A stretch of DNA of 64,000 nucleotides, from NCBI GenBank assembly GCA_028288025.1, contig JAQBOM010000004.1, forward strand, positions 1 to 64,000, written 5' to 3'. This DNA is from Mucilaginibacter sp. GTDB taxonomy: Bacteria > Bacteroidota > Bacteroidia > Sphingobacteriales > Sphingobacteriaceae. The notes beneath the pieces were generated by a model that was not told where the DNA came from, did not search any database, and saw nothing but the letters and a program-made list of their open reading frames with translations. Below are positions 44,226 through 53,266 of this stretch, piece after piece (position 1 is the first letter of the stretch; the number at the start of each line of letters is the position of its first letter). A program made the position numbers and the translations under genes.

Positions 44226-44233
44226 TATGTTTG
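44226..44233 (+). promoter_or_regulatory. -7 box for the Ssp-like operon
   Basis: TATGTTTG fits TAnnTTTG exactly, is followed by C, and lies 32 bp before the ATG at 44265. A TTTG -33 element is at 44208-44211 (14-base gap, shorter than the usual 17-23). Confidence 0.55.
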
Positions 44234-44264
44234 CGGTTGTTTTCACAATTCGTAACTTCAACGG

Positions 44265-45107
44265 ATGATTAGCGTACCTGTAAAATATACCTTCTCTGGA
44301 CACGAAAGCTTCCATTGCAGGGAAATGTGGCTAAAAAAAGCCTATGATCACTTGAAGGCAGGCCGGTCGTTTAATGATCCGGACGCTGTTGTTTCACTCG
44401 GCGTCGGCAAAAACATGGTGACATCGATGAAATTTTGGCTGCGCGCTTTTGATCTTTTAGATGAGAACGACCGGCCGAACGCCTTTGCCGATTTCCTTTT
44501 TCGCCCTGTGCGTGGCTTCGATCCTTTTTTAGAGGATGATCAAAGCTTATGGCTGCTGCATTACCAATTGGTGAAACGGGGGTTTTCTTCTATTTATAAG
44601 CTGATATTCAATGAGTTCAGAAAGGAAAAAATCCAATTTACCAAAGAGCAGTTTCAAGCTTTTGCGCTGCGGAAGATCGATAATGCTAACCTTAAAACAG
44701 TAGCTGATGATTTTGATGTATTCAAAAAAATGTACCTCAGCAAATCGGAAGATAGTAAGATGGCTGAGGATTCGTTCCTGGGACTGCTCGCCGAACTGCA
44801 GCTGCTGCGGCTGCAGCAAAAAGGCATTTATTATATCGAACAGACTGAGCGGCCTACTTTAAGTGCCAAAGTGTTACTGTATACAATACTTGATAATGAA
44901 AATTTTGGCTATTCGGTCAGTTTGCAAGCGCTGGAAAATGATGAAGATAGTCCTGGTACTATCTTCGCGCTGAACAGGCAAAACCTACTGGATAAGATCG
45001 ACGAACTCGCAGCGACCTACGATTGGATCAATTATAGTGATCACGCAGGCGTCCGGGAATTGCAGTTCAAGCTAAAACCCGCCAACCCATTATCCATTTT
45101 TAATTAA
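44265..45107 (+). CDS. sspB: DUF4007 protein, SspB-like
   Basis: 280 residues. The N-terminus KYTFSGHESFHCREMWLKKA, followed by DPDAVVSLGVGKNMVTSMKF and WLRAFDLL, is the DUF4007 signature. DUF4007 is, to my knowledge, the domain annotated on SspB, the single-strand DNA nicking enzyme of the SspABCD phosphorothioation system. It is directly upstream of a large ATPase (7 bp) and a PAPS-reductase-family gene, giving the order sspB-sspC-sspD. It is the first gene of a five-gene operon with a good -7 box. Confidence 0.75.
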   Translation: MISVPVKYTFSGHESFHCREMWLKKAYDHLKAGRSFNDPDAVVSLGVGKNMVTSMKFWLRAFDLLDENDRPNAFADFLFRPVRGFDPFLEDDQSLWLLHYQLVKRGFSSIYKLIFNEFRKEKIQFTKEQFQAFALRKIDNANLKTVADDFDVFKKMYLSKSEDSKMAEDSFLGLLAELQLLRLQQKGIYYIEQTERPTLSAKVLLYTILDNENFGYSVSLQALENDEDSPGTIFALNRQNLLDKIDELAATYDWINYSDHAGVRELQFKLKPANPLSIFN

Positions 45108-45113
45108 TTTACG

Positions 45114-48100
45114 ATGAGTTTCGCATTTTCTCCATCTGTTAACATTATCCGGGACGAGAACGTCTCGCTGAACTATATCCCCACCGTTAACGCGAAAAAG
45201 ATCGTCGCGCAATTGCAGGGGAATTTTGAAAAAGGACTGCGCTCATTTAATTTGATCGGTTCCTATGGTACCGGTAAGTCTGCGTTTTTATCCGCATTAG
45301 AGCAAACCCTGTTGCATGGCGGGAAGCATTTTGATGTCCCCGTGCTGCAAAGCAAGCAGATTCGATTCTTTAAGATTATCGGGAGCTATGGATCTGTCAT
45401 TCAGGCCTTTGCAGATGCATTGGATATTCACGCCGAGAAAAACGTCGTTGAACATATTTTCTCGGAACTTTTTAATCGCTATCACCAGCTTGGGCAGGAA
45501 AAACCACTGCTGATCGTCGTGATCGATGAGCTTGGCAAATTTCTGGAATATGCGGCTAAGCACCAGCCGGAACGCGAGCTGTACTTTTTACAGCAGCTTG
45601 CCGAATTTGCGAATAATGCCCGGCACCGCATCCTTTGTATCACCACTGTTCATCAGGGCTTTGATACCTATGCGTATGAATTAAATAAAGGGATGCGGCA
45701 GGAGTGGACCAAGGTGAAAGGCCGCTTTACGGAATTGACTTTTAACGAGCCGGTAGAACAACTGCTTTATTTGGTCAGTGAGCATATCCCGCAGCGCATG
45801 GATTTCACCGCGCCGGATCGACAGGTCCGCGCGGCACAAAAGTTATTCGACCAATCCAAGGCTTTCAAAGGAACATTCGCTGCCGAGATTGCTGCTAAGC
45901 TTTATCCGATGGATCTGCTTGCAGCCAATTTGCTGGCCTTATCCCTGCAAAGTTACGGACAGAACGAACGTTCCCTATTCTCATTTCTCGAATCGACAGA
46001 TCAAACCGCGCTGATCAAATTCAATATCACTGCGCAGCAGCCATTCTATAGTATACCACAGGTATTCGATTATCTCAACAATAATTTTTACAGCTACCTG
46101 CACTCCAAACACAATCCCGACTCAGGGTCCTGGGGAGCGATCCGCCACGCGATAGAGCAGGTTGAAAATGGTTTTGATACAGATCTTAATGATTATTTGA
46201 AAGTGATCAAAGCGGTGGGCTTGCTCAATATTTTTTCGCGGGCTGGCGCAGTATTGGATGAGCGTTTTTTGAGCAAGTATGCAGAGCTTTGTTTGGGCAT
46301 ACCAGAGGCCGACCGCATCATTGCTGAGCTCCTCTCTAAAAGCGTCATCCGTTACCGCAAACACAGTAAGCGCTATGTGCTTTCTGAGGAAGCGGAGATC
46401 GACATTGAACAGGCATTACAGGAAGTTGGAGACCGGGTTTCCGAGATTGCTGATATCAGCTCGGTATTAAAAAAATATTTTGATTTTGCGCCGGTACTGG
46501 CCAAAGAATATTCCTACCAAAGTGGTACGAACCGCTATTTCAAATTTGAGATTGCTGAATATCCGCGCGTGGTAAAACCCGTCGACGAAAATGACGGTTT
46601 TATCTATTTGATCTTTAACGAAAAAATAGCGGAACCCATGACGCTGCCGGAGATTGCCGACCGCACACCTTCGGCCAACGTCTATGTGTTTTACCGGAAT
46701 GCCAAGGTGATCAAAGAGTTATTGTTCGACCTGGAAAAGACTAAAAAGGTTTTACAGGAGAACCAGCATGACCGGGTGGCTAAGCGTGAACTCGAAAGCA
46801 TTGCTGCGCACCAGCAGGGGCTTTTAAATCACTATATCCTCCATAACCTGTATGCAGGGGGTGAGGACACGGTTTGGTATTGGAACGGCGCGCTGGAACC
46901 GGTCAATTCAAAAAAGGCGTTTAACCAGCTGCTGACACGAGTTTGTCATACCGTCTACGCTGCGGCACCTGTTTTCCGTAATGAACTGGTTAACAAACAA
47001 CGCATCTCCAATGCCATCCATTCGGCCAAAAGGAATTATTTCCGCAGACTGGTACTAAACTGGAATGAGCCCGATCTGGGCATTCCCGGGAACCTGTTCC
47101 CGCCCGAAAAGATGATCTACCGGTCTTTGTTATTGGATAATGGTTTGTCACCACTGCTGGAAAACTTTCACAATGTGCTGCAGCCCGGCGATAATTTCTT
47201 TGAATTAATGGCCGCCAGCGACCGGTTTTTGGAATCTACACGTCAACAGGCCAGGCAGCTGACCGCTTTTGCCGAGGTTCTTTCCGAAGCGCCCTTCAAA
47301 CTGAAACAAGGCTTTATTGATTTTTGGGTGCCGTCTTATTTGTTTTTAAAAAGAAATGATTTTGCATTGTACAATGATGGTGCATTTATCCCGACCATTA
47401 CCGATGATACCCTGGAGCTTATTTCGAAGAAACCCAAGGACTTTCAGATCAAGGCCTTCAATGTGGCCGGCGTAAGGCTGGATATCTTTAACAGCTACCG
47501 TGCGATACTCAATCAGGAAAGCAAAGCGGAAATTGATGGGGAAACCTTCATCGAAACGATCAAACCTTTCCTGGTATTTTACCGCACCCTTCCTGAATAT
47601 GCCAAACTGACCAATCGCCTTTCAAAGCCGGCCTTAGCTATTAGGAAGGCTATCAGCCGCTCAAAGGATCCAGAAGCTATCTTCTTTGAAGCTTTCCCGG
47701 CAGCGCTGGGATTCAGTATTGAGCAATTAAGCGAAGAACCGGAATTGTTGGTCGCTTATAATGAGACGCTGCAAAATACGATCCGTGAGATCAGGACCTG
47801 TTTTGATGCGCTTGTCGAGCGGTTCGAAGCTTTCATCAGGCATGATGTGCTGTTTGAAGAGCCACAGTTGGACTTCGAGCAGTATCGCGCAAAATTGCAA
47901 ATGCGGTTGAAACCCTTAAAGCGTCATTTGTTGCTGGCCAAGCAGCGTACTTTTGTACAGCGTATCGATTCTTTGATCGATGATAATAAAGCTTGGTTGA
48001 GTTCACTTTGCCAGGCATTGCTGGGAAAACCGCTGGAACAGATCAATGATGAGGAAGAGGTTAAACTCTATGAGCATTTCAAAAACACCATCAGTGAATT

Positions 48101-48338
48101 GGATAGTCTCACAGAATTATCAGTTATTGACATCGATGAGGACCTCGAGAGTGTTTACAACTTGCAATTTGTTACATTTGGAAGTGCCGCTGTGAAAACC
48201 ACGATCAGGATCTCCAAGGCACAAACGCCGGAGATAGACGAACGCATTGAGTTGTTGAACCGGCAGTTGACCGGTGACAAGGAGATCAATAAGGTCATTC
48301 TTTCCCGTTTATTGCAAAAAATGCTAAGCAATGACTAA
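45114..48338 (+). CDS. sspC: Large P-loop ATPase, SspC-like
   Basis: 1074 residues. The Walker A motif GSYGTGKS is at 49-56 and Walker B in PLLIVVIDELGKFLEYA (about 130-146). A sensor-like region follows (HRILCITTVHQGFD). The remaining 800 residues are helical without clear repeats or membrane segments. The position between the DUF4007 gene and the PAPS-reductase gene makes it SspC-like. Its size is larger than I would expect for the characterised SspC, so this may be a sub-family. It overlaps the next gene by 8 bp. Confidence 0.7.
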   Translation: MSFAFSPSVNIIRDENVSLNYIPTVNAKKIVAQLQGNFEKGLRSFNLIGSYGTGKSAFLSALEQTLLHGGKHFDVPVLQSKQIRFFKIIGSYGSVIQAFADALDIHAEKNVVEHIFSELFNRYHQLGQEKPLLIVVIDELGKFLEYAAKHQPERELYFLQQLAEFANNARHRILCITTVHQGFDTYAYELNKGMRQEWTKVKGRFTELTFNEPVEQLLYLVSEHIPQRMDFTAPDRQVRAAQKLFDQSKAFKGTFAAEIAAKLYPMDLLAANLLALSLQSYGQNERSLFSFLESTDQTALIKFNITAQQPFYSIPQVFDYLNNNFYSYLHSKHNPDSGSWGAIRHAIEQVENGFDTDLNDYLKVIKAVGLLNIFSRAGAVLDERFLSKYAELCLGIPEADRIIAELLSKSVIRYRKHSKRYVLSEEAEIDIEQALQEVGDRVSEIADISSVLKKYFDFAPVLAKEYSYQSGTNRYFKFEIAEYPRVVKPVDENDGFIYLIFNEKIAEPMTLPEIADRTPSANVYVFYRNAKVIKELLFDLEKTKKVLQENQHDRVAKRELESIAAHQQGLLNHYILHNLYAGGEDTVWYWNGALEPVNSKKAFNQLLTRVCHTVYAAAPVFRNELVNKQRISNAIHSAKRNYFRRLVLNWNEPDLGIPGNLFPPEKMIYRSLLLDNGLSPLLENFHNVLQPGDNFFELMAASDRFLESTRQQARQLTAFAEVLSEAPFKLKQGFIDFWVPSYLFLKRNDFALYNDGAFIPTITDDTLELISKKPKDFQIKAFNVAGVRLDIFNSYRAILNQESKAEIDGETFIETIKPFLVFYRTLPEYAKLTNRLSKPALAIRKAISRSKDPEAIFFEAFPAALGFSIEQLSEEPELLVAYNETLQNTIREIRTCFDALVERFEAFIRHDVLFEEPQLDFEQYRAKLQMRLKPLKRHLLLAKQRTFVQRIDSLIDDNKAWLSSLCQALLGKPLEQINDEEEVKLYEHFKNTISELDSLTELSVIDIDEDLESVYNLQFVTFGSAAVKTTIRISKAQTPEIDERIELLNRQLTGDKEINKVILSRLLQKMLSND

Positions 48339-49437
48339 AGTAAGACACGTACTGGGAATTTCAGGCGGTAAAGACAGTGCCGCCCTCGCCATATATTTAA
48401 ATATGAAATATCCGGATATGGATGTGGAATATTATTCGAGTGATACCGGCAAAGAATTGGACGAAACTTACCAGTTGATCGACAACCTGGAGATCTATCT
48501 TGGCAAGTCTATTCAAATACTTAAAGCGGCTGAAAACAGCCACGAAGACCCGTTTGATCATTTTCTTAAAATGTACGGCGGCTTTCTGCCCTCATCCAAT
48601 GCGCGCTGGTGCACCAAGAAGTTAAAGCTGGAGCCTTTTGAGCGTTACGTAGGTTCCGACCTGGTCGTTTCTTACGTCGGCATCCGGGGCGATGAGGATC
48701 GCGAAGGGTATATCAGCCGAAAAACCAATATACAAAGCATCTTTCCATTCCGCCGTAATATCTGGAGTGAAGATGTGATCCAGAAATTCCTGGCGAACGA
48801 AAGGCTGGAACAAAATATGGAGGTCCTGCGTAAGTTCGACTTCGCTGGCGAGCAGGAAAAGTTCGAAAAGATATTGCTTCGTCCGCTTAGTATGTCCTAT
48901 CATGAACATCAGAAACTAAACATGCTGCTGGATATCGGTGTAAAAGAAACCAACCACCTGATCCACGCCTTTTTAAAGACCACGCAATATCCCCTGGCTT
49001 ATGATGAAGCTAATTTCCCGTTGCTGGATAATGAAGATAATTTGATTCGCAGCGATATCTTCCGTATCCTGGAGGAAAGCGGTGTTGGTGTGCCGGCCTA
49101 TTATAAAAAGATCGATTTCGAGATCAATGGCAAAACCTCGAGTTATGCGCGCAGTCGTTCCGGTTGTTTCTTTTGTTTCTATCAGCAAAAGATCGAATGG
49201 GTTTGGTTATACGAGCAGCATCCGGAATTGTTTGCCAAAGCGATGACCTACGAGAAGGATGGCTATACCTGGATGCAAAACGAAAGTTTGGAACAGCTCA
49301 TAGCACCTGACCGTACGCACCAGATCAAGCAGGAATATGCCAAGAAACAAGAGAAAATGTTTTCTAAAAAATCAGCCTTCCTGCTCGATATTCTGGATGA
49401 GGAAGAAGGTGTAGGGTGCGCTTCATGCTTTATTTAA
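48331..49437 (+). CDS. sspD: PAPS-reductase-family sulfurtransferase, SspD/DndC-like
   Basis: 368 residues. The PP-loop motif VLGISGGKDSAALA (about 7-20) is followed by the ARWCTKKLK cysteine motif and a SRSGCFFCFYQQ Cys-x-x-Cys motif (about 277-285). There is an additional Cys pair at the end (VGCASCF). These Cys motifs are typical of DndC and SspD, which hold an iron-sulfur cluster and use ATP to prepare the DNA backbone for sulfur insertion. A cysteine desulfurase (SspA/DndA) is not encoded here; a housekeeping IscS could supply it. Confidence 0.8.
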   Translation: MTKVRHVLGISGGKDSAALAIYLNMKYPDMDVEYYSSDTGKELDETYQLIDNLEIYLGKSIQILKAAENSHEDPFDHFLKMYGGFLPSSNARWCTKKLKLEPFERYVGSDLVVSYVGIRGDEDREGYISRKTNIQSIFPFRRNIWSEDVIQKFLANERLEQNMEVLRKFDFAGEQEKFEKILLRPLSMSYHEHQKLNMLLDIGVKETNHLIHAFLKTTQYPLAYDEANFPLLDNEDNLIRSDIFRILEESGVGVPAYYKKIDFEINGKTSSYARSRSGCFFCFYQQKIEWVWLYEQHPELFAKAMTYEKDGYTWMQNESLEQLIAPDRTHQIKQEYAKKQEKMFSKKSAFLLDILDEEEGVGCASCFI

Positions 49438-49443
49438 TCAATC

Positions 49444-50127
49444 ATGGAAGGTATCAAGGGACTTTTTGAATCGTTAAAAGAGTTTATTTGGGATGTCATC
49501 GGCTACTTCATACCCGGTATGTATGTGATCATTTTACTTTCGGTCATTGTACAGCCTAAGTATTTCATCCATACCGAGTTGATCGATAAAAAAGACCCGG
49601 CTATTAATTTTGTAGTGGTGATCATCGCCTATATTCTTGGCTACCTGATCTATGGACTAGGCGAATGGAAAGAAAAATGGCGAGGCCCAAAGTCGTTTAT
49701 GGAAGTGATACAGGCGAAGATACCCAACTCCAACAGTTATAAACTTGCCAGTGAACTGCTGCAGACCAAAATTTCCGCGACAAATGCTACTATGCAGGTA
49801 AGTACGATGACCGCCAAGGATGTACGCAACCTGGCTATGAGTTATGCGCCGGATGCTGATAAAAAGGTTTATACATTCATGTTCCGGTCGGATCTTGCCC
49901 GTCACATCGCGAACAGTTCCATTATTATCGGAATACTTGCAGTGCTGCTGCAGGCCGCACATTGGATACATCCGCAATTGCAGGTGGTCAAGGGAGAAAT
50001 CGTATACCTGGTGCTGTATGTATTCCTGATCTGCAGCTTTTTTATCTTAAATTACACTAGGGACCGTTTCTACCGCATTGCGATGAACATCCCTTTTTCT
50101 ATTTTGATATCCAACCTAGCTAAATGA
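49444..50127 (+). CDS. Membrane protein in the Ssp-like operon
   Basis: 227 residues. Membrane helices are near 14-34 (WDVIGYFIPGMYVIILLSVI), 52-70, 155-172 (SSIIIGILAVLLQAAHWI) and 185-203. Between helices two and three is an 80-residue soluble loop (IQAKIPNSNSYKLASELLQT). It is not recognised. It is 6 bp after sspD and overlaps the next gene by 4 bp, so it is part of the same unit. It could be the membrane partner of the deoxyribosyltransferase-like protein. Confidence 0.7.
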   Translation: MEGIKGLFESLKEFIWDVIGYFIPGMYVIILLSVIVQPKYFIHTELIDKKDPAINFVVVIIAYILGYLIYGLGEWKEKWRGPKSFMEVIQAKIPNSNSYKLASELLQTKISATNATMQVSTMTAKDVRNLAMSYAPDADKKVYTFMFRSDLARHIANSSIIIGILAVLLQAAHWIHPQLQVVKGEIVYLVLYVFLICSFFILNYTRDRFYRIAMNIPFSILISNLAK

Positions 50128-50513
50128 ACACAAAAAGTTCTATATTTCTTTCAGGCGGATTCCGGTCGGACTGGCAGTCAAAACTGCTGGAACGCTATAG
50201 CGACCGCTTCCAGTTTTTTAATCCCCGTGAACACAATATCGCTGAGCCGCATTTATATGCTTCCTGGGACATTCATTATGTCCGCAAATGCGACATCATC
50301 TTTGCATATATGGAAGCCAGCAACCCTTCAGGCTTCGGTCTTATTTTCGAGATCGGTATGGCCTATGCGCTAAATAAAACGATCATCCTTGTGGATGAGC
50401 GCTCAGAGGTTGATGCTACCTTCGCTAAATATTTCAAGATCGCACATCAGCCATCCGGTAACGTGTTCAAAACACTTGAAGAAGCGTTCCAGTTCCTGGA
50501 TACTTTTATTTGA
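50124..50513 (+). CDS. Nucleoside 2-deoxyribosyltransferase-like protein
   Basis: 129 residues. It has the family pattern SIFLSGGFRSDWQSKLLE, CDIIFAYMEASNPSGFGLIF and EIGMAYALNKTIILVDE. Gly-rich binding loops and Glu in EIGMAYA are the catalytic features of nucleoside deoxyribosyltransferases. Related domains act as nucleotide or NAD-degrading effectors in several defence systems, including some retrons. Here it is the last gene of the Ssp-like operon and is translationally coupled to a membrane protein. The convergent PLD gene overlaps its end by 8 bp. Confidence 0.78.
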   Translation: MNTKSSIFLSGGFRSDWQSKLLERYSDRFQFFNPREHNIAEPHLYASWDIHYVRKCDIIFAYMEASNPSGFGLIFEIGMAYALNKTIILVDERSEVDATFAKYFKIAHQPSGNVFKTLEEAFQFLDTFI

Positions 50514-51453
50514 TCAGGTGCAGCCGCTCAGAATGGTTCGGGCGGTCAACCTCATAACGGCCGTTGCTCAATTGAGTGATCCATCGATAAAGAATCTGTA
50601 TATTTTCGGTGATCTGCCATTTTCTGGGCGTAGGAACGTCGGAACAGTTTTTATGGATCCAATCTTTGGCGCCACCAAAATAGGTCTCCCCTTGGTCATC
50701 TACATATTGCAGGAATCCATCTATAAACGGATGCTGAAAGAACGTTGTTTTTAGCCTTTGCTGGAATTCTGTAAGCGGCAGACCCAGCGGAATACGGTAA
50801 ATAGCCAGGTCATGCATCGCACAGTTTAGTTCCGTTTCATGGATCGAATCCCTGGTCTCGTAGATCCTATATAATGTGTCCACACTGTAGGTCATTGGCA
50901 GGGAGGCGATCGAAAAACTTTTATCCGGATAGCTAACGGTTAATTGAAAGTCGGATTCTTTTGGAAAGGCCTGCCGTTTCTCCGGTAACTGGACCTTGAT
51001 CTGCTCATAAATATGGTCGGTGATCAGCACGCTTTCGGCTTCGATCATACTAAAATAAAGACGATCATCGATCTGCAAGGCTTCATTCACCGTGGCTAGT
51101 TCATAATTAAAGGTGTCGGTTTTCGGAAAATTTAAGGCGCGGCGCGAGATGTTGGCGCTGCCAAAAAAAGCCCGCTGCCGGTCCCCTACGAAAGCTTTCA
51201 AATGTAGCCTTGGGTTGCGATAAAGCGTGATTCCTTTTGATTTGAGGTAAGGGTAGACCTCCAAATCTGATGCCTCTGTGATCAAGTCGCGTGGTTCCCA
51301 GCGGACAATTACCGCCCGGACGCCTTGATGCTGATCGATCAATTCTTTCAGCTGTTCCAGCTTGATATATGGCACATAAATAAACAGTTCTTCGGCCCGT
51401 TCCATGAATTCTGCCAAAGAACGCCAAAGGTCGAATCCGTTTTTATACAGCAT
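50506..51453 (-). CDS. Phospholipase D-family nuclease
   Basis: 315 residues from the ATG at 51453, 1 bp after the upstream stop; a longer frame is not needed. The single HxK motif is His-84/Lys-86 in PRLHLKAFVGDRQ, with GSANISRRAL following (Ser/Asn of the active site). One motif per chain means it should work as a dimer, like Nuc and BfiI. It is the last gene of the helicase-GHKL-PLD operon, and is the expected nuclease of that unit. The C-terminal 150 residues carry no recognised domain. Confidence 0.78.
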   Translation of the reverse strand: MLYKNGFDLWRSLAEFMERAEELFIYVPYIKLEQLKELIDQHQGVRAVIVRWEPRDLITEASDLEVYPYLKSKGITLYRNPRLHLKAFVGDRQRAFFGSANISRRALNFPKTDTFNYELATVNEALQIDDRLYFSMIEAESVLITDHIYEQIKVQLPEKRQAFPKESDFQLTVSYPDKSFSIASLPMTYSVDTLYRIYETRDSIHETELNCAMHDLAIYRIPLGLPLTEFQQRLKTTFFQHPFIDGFLQYVDDQGETYFGGAKDWIHKNCSDVPTPRKWQITENIQILYRWITQLSNGRYEVDRPNHSERLHLIK

Positions 51454-51454
51454 G

Positions 51455-53254
51455 TTACTTCTTTTCTTTCCAATCCAAAATGAATTGATTGAGCTTAACC
51501 GCAAATAGACTTCTAAAACGCGAGATATATTGCTGATAAGAAACCAGGTCTTTTTCAGCTTCGACCATAGCGCCAAATAATAACAATATGGGATCTATTT
51601 TATTAAGATCGCCTTCATCAAAAAGAGGCTTGATGAATTCCAGGTAAAAGTCATGTTCCGTATTTATTTCTATAATTGTACGGTGCCCGATGGGCTTGTA
51701 ATTATAAAATTCTGCTGCGCCTAGCTGCAGGAATACTACTACCTGGTTGTAATCAGTTGCAAAAAACCAGTCAACGGATAAGTTCAGCTTGGTTTCGTCC
51801 CCGGCATATTCAGGGTATCGTAATAAAAGCCATTTTGCTAACTCTTCTCTTTCCTTATTGGTTTCAGGAACTTCTTCTTCACCGTCCGGAACCGCTTCCG
51901 GTACAGGAACAACTACGACACCTGCAGGGAAGGGACCACTTTCACCAGGATTAGGCGTACCATCTCCCGGACCAGCTCCACCGCCAGGTGAACCAGGTCC
52001 GCCTATAGCTCCGGCTCCCATTTTAACAATGTGCTTTAACATTTCCCTGATTTGGGATTCGACAAATTCCGACAGCTCACAAATAAATTCCAGTTGCGTG
52101 TCGTCTTCTGTACGTTCGAGCAGATCTTTATTTTCGATTCGACGAAAGGCATGCACATTTTGTTTGGTATTATCTAAGCCGAAATAGCCGTCGAATGTGG
52201 GTTCAAAATTAACCTCCACCTTCCACCAGCGATTCCGTGGGTCTGATACATCAGTAATGAAACCAAAATCACTCAACTTGATTTCCCGGTTCTCCCTCAC
52301 TATGGACAGACCCTGAAATTCCCGATATATCTTACCTAAACCCGTTTCCGTATTTGAGCTGCCTTGCGACTTTCTGATCTCGGGCTTCACTATAGAGAAT
52401 TTCAGTTTTACAGACTCGCCGATTTTTGCAAATAAGGCTTTATTTTCTTTATTACCGTTTGGATCCGGGAATAAGTACTCACCTTCCTCCCAGGCATCAC
52501 TGGTAGCCTTGTCGTTAAATGAATTGGGCAGTTGCGTATCTGTCATTAGAAACAATGGATCTACCGGTTTTACCGTTGTTTCCAGCGGAAACACTTCGGA
52601 CAGGCTATGGCCATTGTCCTGAAATACCCTTATTTTGATCTCTACTTTCTGTCCATGTATAAAATGCCTGAAAATTCTGCCTATTGGCCACACGATATGC
52701 GGCACAAGTCTATTGGAACGGCGCATGACTAAGCGATCACAATTCATCCACCTCACAATAGTTCCGTGAGGGAATTGCGGCTTTAATATATCCGAAATAT
52801 GTTTAGGGATCTCTGCCTCTTGAACCTCCGGCAAAAACTCTGATTGATTTTCTTTAATTTCCTTGAAATCAAAATAGTTAAAGTGAACAGCACCTACATG
52901 TTGCCAAGAATAAACTTCAAACCGGGGACATTGGGACGCTGACGAATTGGGTAAACCCATGCCAAACTTTCCAAGCCCTTTTTTCGCACCATGTCTTGTC
53001 CCACCGCCAAAACGGAGACTGCTTTCTAAGGTGGATTTATCCATACCGGTGCCATTGTCCGCAATGACAATTTCATTGACCAAAGATTCTCGTTTCCCTG
53101 TTTTCGAAAGCTTCTCCAATAGCAAGATCTCAATTTTGGTAGCGTCTGCTTGAATTGAATTGTCAATAATTTCAGCGAGCGCCATTGCGGTATCGCGATA
53201 ACCATTATCTCTTAAAGAATCAACCCCGTTAGGATCAAAATAGTGTACAGGCAT
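51455..53254 (-). CDS. GHKL (HSP90/MutL-type) ATPase
   Basis: 599 residues. N box: MALAEIIDNSIQADATKIEI (Asn-32). G1 box: IVIADNGTGMDKSTLE (about 63-77). The lid follows as GKFGMGLPNSSAS. This is the ATPase core shared by MORC, HSP90 and MutL proteins. A Gly/Pro-rich linker (about 410-460: GGPGSPGGGAGPGDGTPNPG) separates it from a C-terminal helical domain. It is sandwiched between helicase (12 bp) and PLD nuclease (1 bp), and acts perhaps as an ATP-driven clamp for the pair. Confidence 0.8.
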   Translation of the reverse strand: MPVHYFDPNGVDSLRDNGYRDTAMALAEIIDNSIQADATKIEILLLEKLSKTGKRESLVNEIVIADNGTGMDKSTLESSLRFGGGTRHGAKKGLGKFGMGLPNSSASQCPRFEVYSWQHVGAVHFNYFDFKEIKENQSEFLPEVQEAEIPKHISDILKPQFPHGTIVRWMNCDRLVMRRSNRLVPHIVWPIGRIFRHFIHGQKVEIKIRVFQDNGHSLSEVFPLETTVKPVDPLFLMTDTQLPNSFNDKATSDAWEEGEYLFPDPNGNKENKALFAKIGESVKLKFSIVKPEIRKSQGSSNTETGLGKIYREFQGLSIVRENREIKLSDFGFITDVSDPRNRWWKVEVNFEPTFDGYFGLDNTKQNVHAFRRIENKDLLERTEDDTQLEFICELSEFVESQIREMLKHIVKMGAGAIGGPGSPGGGAGPGDGTPNPGESGPFPAGVVVVPVPEAVPDGEEEVPETNKEREELAKWLLLRYPEYAGDETKLNLSVDWFFATDYNQVVVFLQLGAAEFYNYKPIGHRTIIEINTEHDFYLEFIKPLFDEGDLNKIDPILLLFGAMVEAEKDLVSYQQYISRFRSLFAVKLNQFILDWKEKK

Positions 53255-53266
53255 AGTTTGTTAGGT

